NCBI GenBank assembly: GCA_031267545.1
Contig: JAIRYU010000043.1
Span: 1 to 10,742 of the forward strand
DNA length: 10,742 nucleotides
Direction of reading: 5' to 3'
Origin: Holosporales bacterium
GTDB lineage: Bacteria > Pseudomonadota > Alphaproteobacteria > RUG11792
Shown here: positions 5,969-10,742 of the stretch, in pieces
How the letters are laid out: each line of letters starts with the position of its first letter
How positions within the stretch are numbered: the stretch's first letter is position 1
Position numbers and translations under genes: made by a program
The notes under the pieces: model-generated
What the model was told of the DNA's origin: nothing
Database searches by the model: none
What the model saw: only the letters and a program-made list of their open reading frames with translations

Positions 5969-6001
5969 AAATGGGGGAATCATAATTATATTCTCCCATT
6001 T
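5969..6001. terminator. Bidirectional hairpin terminator between convergent genes
   Basis: AAATGGGGGAAT (5969-5980) pairs along all 12 bases with ATTCTCCCATTT (5990-6001), with one G-U wobble and a 9-base loop. It lies 13 bases after the stop of the exported protein gene (plus) and contains the last codons and TAA of rluC (minus, 5986-5988 in the loop). Flanking T-rich bases (ATTTTC on the plus side, CATTTATTCTC on the minus side) make an intrinsic terminator plausible in both directions. Confidence 0.6.
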
Positions 6002-6906
6002 TCAACAGCGTCCATAGGTTTTAGAAATGGGTCTAGTAAAAAGTACTCTGGAATTTCTGCCCGCTGCTTTATAAGCTCTCCAGATCTCAGTGTAAACGAA
6101 ATCTCATATGCGTGCAAACAGAGGCGTTTGTACCCGGATCCTCCGTACTTTTTATCTCCCACTATTGGGCAATTCACAGAGGCCAAATGAACGCGAATCT
6201 GGTGTGTGCGTCCAGTAATTGGAATCGCCTCCAGCGCCGTCATAGACGACGCGCTCGGGCTCTTAATAACCCTAAATTCCGTTATCGCTTCCTTGCCATT
6301 ATCGTAATCTATGACAACGCTATCCTTACGCTTTAAAAGCGGTTCAGAAATACGCCACTTCGCATGTGGCGCATGCCCGTCTACAATAGCGATATATTTT
6401 TTTCTAATTCTTTTGAATTGAAATAATTCAAGCATATAGCGGGACGTTTCAATATTTTTGGCAAGCGCTACAATTCCGCTCGTATCTTTGTCTATCCTAT
6501 GGACGAGTCTTGCCTCCATATTGTAGGACTTTGCCATCACATCCACAGCGTACTGCGTCTTTGAACCAAGCTGCGCGGCAAGACCAGCCGGTTTGTTTAT
6601 CATTATGATGTTCTCATCCTCATAGATAATCATGTCAGAAAATTGCTTTGCAAAGTTAGCGGAGAGCCTGTGTGGCGACTCGCTATCGCGCTTGTCGAAC
6701 TTTGTCAGGATTTCTATAGTCGACGGATTTATGCTGATTGAGTCCGAGCCAGATACCATGTCGCGAGCCTTCGCTTTTTTCTCGTTAATCAATATGGCGC
6801 CGCTACGAACCGCCTTTTCTATTACGGATTGTGGAATTGATTTGCCGTATAACCTCCTTATGTGTCTATCCAGCCTGGATAACTGATAGTCTTCGTGATC
6901 ATGCAT
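5986..6906 (-). CDS. rluC: RluA-family 23S rRNA pseudouridine synthase (RluC-like)
   Basis: RluA-family enzymes isomerise uridines in rRNA; RluC modifies 955, 2504 and 2580 of 23S rRNA in E. coli. The 306-residue protein has an N-terminal S4-type RNA-binding domain (SRLDRHIRRLYG to about residue 60), then the synthase domain beginning DENIIMINKPAGLA near residue 97. The catalytic motif HRIDKDTSG carries Asp139, and PITGRTHQIRVHLAS with GDKKYGG follows. RluC is preferred over RluD because of overall resemblance, not a decisive residue. The ATG has a weak AGG upstream and lies 13 bases after the prfA stop, so it is the last gene of the operon. Its 3' end forms one arm of the convergent terminator. 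Confidence 0.88.
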   Translation of the reverse strand: MHDHEDYQLSRLDRHIRRLYGKSIPQSVIEKAVRSGAILINEKKAKARDMVSGSDSISINPSTIEILTKFDKRDSESPHRLSANFAKQFSDMIIYEDENIIMINKPAGLAAQLGSKTQYAVDVMAKSYNMEARLVHRIDKDTSGIVALAKNIETSRYMLELFQFKRIRKKYIAIVDGHAPHAKWRISEPLLKRKDSVVIDYDNGKEAITEFRVIKSPSASSMTALEAIPITGRTHQIRVHLASVNCPIVGDKKYGGSGYKRLCLHAYEISFTLRSGELIKQRAEIPEYFLLDPFLKPMDAVENGRI

Positions 6907-6919
6907 TGTGAGGCCTATA

Positions 6920-7987
6920 TCATTGTTTTAAAGCTTCTGCCTGTACGTACTCGATCAGCCTATCTATAATTTCATCTAACGATGATCCATCCATGATTTT
7001 CTCGATTTTGTACAGTGTTAAATTTATGCGATGATCTGATACACGTCCCTGCGGGAAGTTATATGTGCGGATACGCTCGGACCTGTCTCCGCTGCCTACC
7101 TGCAGCCGTCGGCTTTCTGACCGCGACGCGTCCTGCTTCTGTTTTTCGTTTTCATAAATTTTAGCCCTTAGAATTTTCATGGCCCTTGAGCGATTCTTAT
7201 GCTGAGATCTCTCGTCTTGCACAGCAACAACCGTTCCAGTTGGAATATGCGTAATTCTAACCGCGCTATCCGTTTTGTTGACATGCTGTCCGCCGGCTCC
7301 GGACGCTCTGTACGTGTCGATTTGCAGATCCTTTTCATCTATGTGGATATCAAGCTCCTCAACTTCCGGCAGAACGGCAACTGTTGCCGCAGAGGTGTGT
7401 ATACGACCGGCCGCTTCGGTTTCAGGAACTCTTTGCACCCTGTGTACTCCCGACTCAAACTTTAGTCTCGCAAACACTCCGTTGCCAGATATGCTAGCGC
7501 TGGCGGTCTTAATCGCGCCAATCCCGCTCTCGTGAAATTCCAAAATCTCGAATGCCCACCCGTGAATGGACGCGTATGACGCATACATTTTGAACAAATC
7601 AGCGGCAAACAGCCCCGCTTCATCGCCGCCGGTTCCGGCTCGGATCTCCAGGATTACGCCTTTGTCATCATCGATGTCTTTCGGCAGCAGAAGGACCCTG
7701 ATCTTTTGCTCGATTCCTGCAATCGCATCCTTTAAAAGTTTCACTTCATCGACGGCCATGCTTCGAATGTCTGAATCATCGGATTTTGTAAGTTCATGAA
7801 TTTCTTGTAGCTCCAGTTCCTTTTTTTGAAGATTAGTGATCTCATTAGCAATCTCCGTCATGTCGGAATGTTCCTTCGACAGGCTTATATACTCGCTACG
7901 ACTTAGCGACGCGCTATCGCCGAGGACCGTACTAATGTAATCATATCTCTTCAGTACCGAATCTAGTTTATCTCTGAAATTGTTCAT
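6920..7987 (-). CDS. prfA: Peptide chain release factor 1
   Basis: RF1 reads UAA and UAG stop codons and triggers release of the finished chain. The 355-residue product has normal length. The stop-codon-reading tripeptide is PET at 188-190 inside HRVQRVPETEAAGRIHTSA, and the catalytic GGQ is at 232-234 in YRASGAGGQHVNKTDSA. The N-terminal 100 residues form the usual helical region, and the C-terminus has RTYNFPQGRVSDHRINLTLY, also typical. The ATG overlaps the stop of the upstream membrane protein gene as ATGA, so translation is coupled. In many bacteria prmC, which methylates the GGQ glutamine, follows prfA; here rluC follows instead and prmC is not in the window. Confidence 0.97.
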   Translation of the reverse strand: MNNFRDKLDSVLKRYDYISTVLGDSASLSRSEYISLSKEHSDMTEIANEITNLQKKELELQEIHELTKSDDSDIRSMAVDEVKLLKDAIAGIEQKIRVLLLPKDIDDDKGVILEIRAGTGGDEAGLFAADLFKMYASYASIHGWAFEILEFHESGIGAIKTASASISGNGVFARLKFESGVHRVQRVPETEAAGRIHTSAATVAVLPEVEELDIHIDEKDLQIDTYRASGAGGQHVNKTDSAVRITHIPTGTVVAVQDERSQHKNRSRAMKILRAKIYENEKQKQDASRSESRRLQVGSGDRSERIRTYNFPQGRVSDHRINLTLYKIEKIMDGSSLDEIIDRLIEYVQAEALKQ

Positions 7988-9105
7988 TTGTAATCGCGCG
8001 CAATAGCTGAAATTGTTTTTGAAACCATTCTGAGCTCTTTGCAGAGACTATCAATTATCTGATCCTTTCCGGCGGTAGAGCTCTGAATGATTCCTCTCGT
8101 CAACGACTCTATTGAGTCGAGTTTTTTTAGCATATCATTCCATATGCAATTATTTGGCTGCTGATTATTTTTAACTACCAGTTCGTGCAATTCCATCTGA
8201 TTTCTAGTGATAACTTTTACGAAATCTTGATGCATTGCAACCGCGTCAGATAGTTTCGATATCTTCTGCGCCACATCCTGCTGTAAGTTAATTATCGACA
8301 TCCTATTCCCATCAAGGTCGTTCAGCTGATTCTGAAACGCGTATATCGTTTCTATGGTCTTTTCCAGTAGCCCCATCGAAAATGCGGGACCATGAAATTC
8401 CTGATAGTTATCGATAGCGTCAAAGCTCGTGGTATATTTGGATAACCACTCTTCTACGGAATCCAAAAATCTGTCTGACGCCCTCTTGAAATTGATATTC
8501 AGGAATCCGATGACAAGAGAACTGGACAGTCCAAAAAGCGAGCAACCGAATGCTATGCCCATTCCAGATAATGGTATTTTCAAGCTATCCTTAAGTTTCA
8601 TAAATGATTCAGACGCGCCAGTCTCTTCAAGACCAAGGTTGTCGATGATATTAGCAACATTCCCTATAGTATGCGAAAGCCCCCAAAAAGTTCCAAGAAG
8701 CCCCAAGAAAATCAGAAGACCAGTAACATATCGCGGAAATGACGACGCATTGTCAACATTTTTGTCTATGCTAGCCAGGATAGTCTGTAGCTTCGCTTGA
8801 GATGCAATTTTCTTATTTTTGGATATATACAGCGTTAGTGGACGCAGAAGTTTAAACTTCTGCAGATCCTGCCTTGTCATCTTATCGAAATTTTTTAACT
8901 TAGAGTGTTCAACTTCCATTAGAACGAGTCTACTGTATATAAAAAACACGCCAACAACAAAAGTTCCTATAATTACGGAATTTATTGGGATGTTGTAAAT
9001 GAACGACCTCATCAGAACGTCGAACAGCATAAACACCGTCGCTACGACAAACGACAGAAATATGGAAATCTTAATTAGGCAGGGGCCACTGACGCTCGCT
9101 TTCAT
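7984..9105 (-). CDS. MotA/TolQ/ExbB-like inner-membrane protein
   Basis: A 373-residue membrane protein related to proton-channel subunits that power TolR/MotB/ExbD-type partners. Predicted membrane segments lie at about 11-30, 44-62, 125-148 and 178-202. The third and fourth carry the diagnostic sequence: RYVTGLLIFLGLLGTFWGL, then PLSGMGIAFGCSLFGLSSSL. The C-terminal part (about 240-373) is cytoplasmic, helical and probably coiled-coil (KTIETIYAFQNQLNDL, QQDVAQKISKLSDAVA). In alphaproteobacteria such genes often have an adjacent OmpA/MotB-like partner; none is here, and prfA overlaps its stop by 4 bases. GGAG lies about 10 bases before the ATG. Whether it conducts protons or is a structural relative involved in envelope or cell-division work cannot be read from the sequence. 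Confidence 0.82.
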   Translation of the reverse strand: MKASVSGPCLIKISIFLSFVVATVFMLFDVLMRSFIYNIPINSVIIGTFVVGVFFIYSRLVLMEVEHSKLKNFDKMTRQDLQKFKLLRPLTLYISKNKKIASQAKLQTILASIDKNVDNASSFPRYVTGLLIFLGLLGTFWGLSHTIGNVANIIDNLGLEETGASESFMKLKDSLKIPLSGMGIAFGCSLFGLSSSLVIGFLNINFKRASDRFLDSVEEWLSKYTTSFDAIDNYQEFHGPAFSMGLLEKTIETIYAFQNQLNDLDGNRMSIINLQQDVAQKISKLSDAVAMHQDFVKVITRNQMELHELVVKNNQQPNNCIWNDMLKKLDSIESLTRGIIQSSTAGKDQIIDSLCKELRMVSKTISAIARDYK

Positions 9106-9148
9106 TCAGTCACTGCTCCGCCAACACCTACACTATTCCATGCATTTT

Positions 9149-9178
9149 ATAACATCAAAGCGCACTTTGCTATGACAA
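9149..9178 (-). promoter_or_regulatory. Candidate promoter of the membrane protein-prfA-rluC operon
   Basis: On the minus strand TTGTCA (9173-9178, 5 of 6 consensus) and TGTTAT (9149-9154, 4 of 6) are 18 bases apart. Transcription would start near 9142, giving a leader of about 37 bases. It lies downstream of the groEL terminator, which fits a separate transcription unit. Prediction by eye only. Confidence 0.35.
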
Positions 9179-9209
9179 TGAGAACCACAGCGCTCCAGTT
9201 GAGAAACTA

Positions 9210-9239
9210 CGACGGAAGTATGTAGCCACACTTCCGTCG
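9210..9239 (-). terminator. groEL transcription terminator
   Basis: CGACGGAAGT (9210-9219) and ACTTCCGTCG (9230-9239) form a perfect 10-base stem with a 10-base loop, starting 17 bases past the groEL stop. On the minus strand TAGTTTCTC follows, only a weak T-tract, so termination may be partial. The position right after groEL and before the next operon supports the call. Confidence 0.6.
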
Positions 9240-9256
9240 CATTGCGAACATACCGT

Positions 9257-10742
9257 TTAGTACATTCCACCCATTCCGCCCATTCCTGGATTTGGCCCCT
9301 CCGGCTGCGATTTTGGTTCCGGTTTATCAACTATTACGCACTCGGTGGTCAGAAGAAGAGAACATATCGACGCAGCGTCCTGCAACGCAGTTCTCACGAC
9401 TTTCGTCGGATCTATAATACCAGCCTTCATCATATCCTTGTACTCATCCGTTGCCGCATCGTATCCATGGTTAAAGTCTTTATTCTCGCGAATCTTATGC
9501 GCCACGACTGATCCATTTACCCCGGCGTTGTACGCTATCTGCTGCGCGGGGGCCAGAAGAGCCTTCTGGACGATTCCGCCGCCGATCCTCTGATCGTCAT
9601 TTTTGTACTTAATGCTATCAAGGCACTCAATTGCCCTAAGCAGGGCGACGCCGCCGCCAGGTACGACTCCCTCCTCAATTGCCGCTTTTGTAGCATGCAT
9701 TGCGTCATCTACGCGATCCTTCTTCTCTTTTACTTCAACTTCTGTGGCTCCGCCGACCCGTATAACTGCAACGCCGCCGGCTAATTTCGCGAGCCTTTCC
9801 TTGAGCTTTTCAATGTCATACTCAGATGTAGAGTCCTCGATCTGCGCCTTAATCTGACTACACCTTCCCTCAATATTGGCCTTCTGTCCCGCTCCTTCAA
9901 TAATCGTAGTATCATCCTTGGTAATCGCGACTTTCTTCGCGGAGCCCAGCATTGTGATATTGACGTTTTCAAGCTTTATTCCAACATCTTCAGAAATTAC
10001 GGTTCCGCTCGTTAGAACGGCAATGTCCTCCAGCATGGCCTTCCTTCTGTCTCCAAACCCTGGAGCCTTAACGGCCGCAACCTTGAGGCCTCCTCTAAGC
10101 TTGTTCACAACGAGAGTCGCGAGCGCTTCCCCCTCTATATCCTCGGCGATTATTAGGAGCGGTCTTCCTGTTTGAACGACTGCCTCCAACACCGGAACGA
10201 GCGGCTGTAACCCGGAAAGCTTCTTTTCATGAATCAGAATGTACGGATTATCTAGCTCGGCTATCATCTTTTCAGAGTTAGTCACAAAGTACGGGGAGAT
10301 GTATCCTCTATCGAATTGCATACCCTCGACCACGTCGAGCTCCGTCTGAAATGATTTCGCTTCCTCAATCGTAATAACGCCTTCCTTGCCAACCTTTTCT
10401 ACCGCGGCAGCAAGCATGTCTCCGATTTCTTTTTCGCCATTTGCCGATATTGTGCCAACCTGAGATATCTCATCGTTTGTGGACACAGCCTTGGATTTTT
10501 TCTTGAGAAATGAAACTACCTCCTCAACGGCCAGGTTGATGCCGCGTAGTAGATCCATGGGATTTGATCCAGCTTCAACGGACTTAATTCCCTCCGTCAG
10601 GATTGCCTGAGCCAAAACTGTGGCGGTTGTTGTGCCGTCTCCCGCTATATCGGAAGTTTTGTTGGCAACCTCCTTCAACATTTTAGCCCCGAGATCCTCA
10701 AACTTACAGGCGACGTCAACTTCCTTTGCGACAGATACGCCG
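9257..10742 (-). CDS. groEL: 60 kDa chaperonin GroEL (5' end outside window)
   Basis: GroEL forms the double-ring chamber that folds proteins with GroES and ATP. The window holds 494 codons, beginning GVSVAKEVDVACKFEDLGAK, which corresponds to about residue 53 of E. coli GroEL, so roughly 52 N-terminal residues lie beyond the right edge. The ATP-site DGTTTAT is intact, as are DRVDDAMHATKAAIEEG (with the hydrolysis Asp equivalent to D398), VVPGGGVALLRA, and the AGVNGSVVAHKI block. The C-terminus ends in the classic Gly-Met tail, GMGGMGGMY. No internal stop or frameshift is seen. groES usually lies directly upstream and would be outside the window. A strong hairpin follows the stop. Confidence 0.98.
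   Translation of the reverse strand, partial: GVSVAKEVDVACKFEDLGAKMLKEVANKTSDIAGDGTTTATVLAQAILTEGIKSVEAGSNPMDLLRGINLAVEEVVSFLKKKSKAVSTNDEISQVGTISANGEKEIGDMLAAAVEKVGKEGVITIEEAKSFQTELDVVEGMQFDRGYISPYFVTNSEKMIAELDNPYILIHEKKLSGLQPLVPVLEAVVQTGRPLLIIAEDIEGEALATLVVNKLRGGLKVAAVKAPGFGDRRKAMLEDIAVLTSGTVISEDVGIKLENVNITMLGSAKKVAITKDDTTIIEGAGQKANIEGRCSQIKAQIEDSTSEYDIEKLKERLAKLAGGVAVIRVGGATEVEVKEKKDRVDDAMHATKAAIEEGVVPGGGVALLRAIECLDSIKYKNDDQRIGGGIVQKALLAPAQQIAYNAGVNGSVVAHKIRENKDFNHGYDAATDEYKDMMKAGIIDPTKVVRTALQDAASICSLLLTTECVIVDKPEPKSQPEGPNPGMGGMGGMY

Noticed and set aside
9345..10175. Long plus-strand reading frames opposite groEL
   Set aside because: They are low-complexity antisense shadows of a strongly conserved coding sequence, with no start signals or family matches.
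1..10742. CRISPR array, insertion sequence, prophage or defence system
   Set aside because: No spaced direct repeats, transposase, integrase or terminal inverted repeats were found.

Overview
The window carries mostly single-copy housekeeping genes of a bacterium with moderate GC content. I think it is an alphaproteobacterium, possibly a host-associated one. The evidence is the four-membrane-segment MotA/TolQ/ExbB-like protein with LGLLGTFWGL and PLSGMGIAF motifs, a type I see as typical of alphaproteobacteria. The housekeeping genes sit in unusual combinations, and two proteins with signal peptides match no family I know. No rRNA or other decisive taxonomic marker is present, so the placement is an inference.

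Left part (59-1696, minus strand): rpsF and rpsR (ribosomal proteins S6 and S18) overlap by 4 bases. They are followed by acpS (holo-ACP synthase) where rplI would commonly sit, and then by frr (ribosome recycling factor), separate from its usual partner pyrH. The 338-base gap upstream of rpsF has no credible ORF but is rich in structure: a long GC-rich stem, a sequence that reads like the 5' half of a tRNA-Arg(UCU), and a GGCGCC hairpin.

Middle part (2035-4829): a small secreted Ala/Glu/Lys-rich protein on the minus strand diverges from a compact plus-strand operon, smpB - truA - prs (trans-translation factor, tRNA pseudouridine synthase, PRPP synthetase). prs has no ATG, GTG or TTG at the place where homology needs the protein to begin. 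A CTG overlapping the truA stop is the best start, and the enzyme is divergent at its catalytic loop.

Next (4990-5955) is a 321-residue exported protein of unknown function. It ends at a convergent hairpin terminator whose loop contains the stop codon of rluC.

Right part (minus strand): a MotA/TolQ/ExbB-like inner-membrane protein, prfA (release factor 1, 4-base overlap) and rluC (23S rRNA pseudouridine synthase, 13-base gap) form one operon. Further upstream lies groEL, cut at its 5' end by the window edge and followed by a strong hairpin terminator. Functionally the window is dominated by translation and its quality control (S6, S18, RRF, RF1, SmpB, TruA, RluC, GroEL). No mobile element, CRISPR array or obvious defence system is visible.
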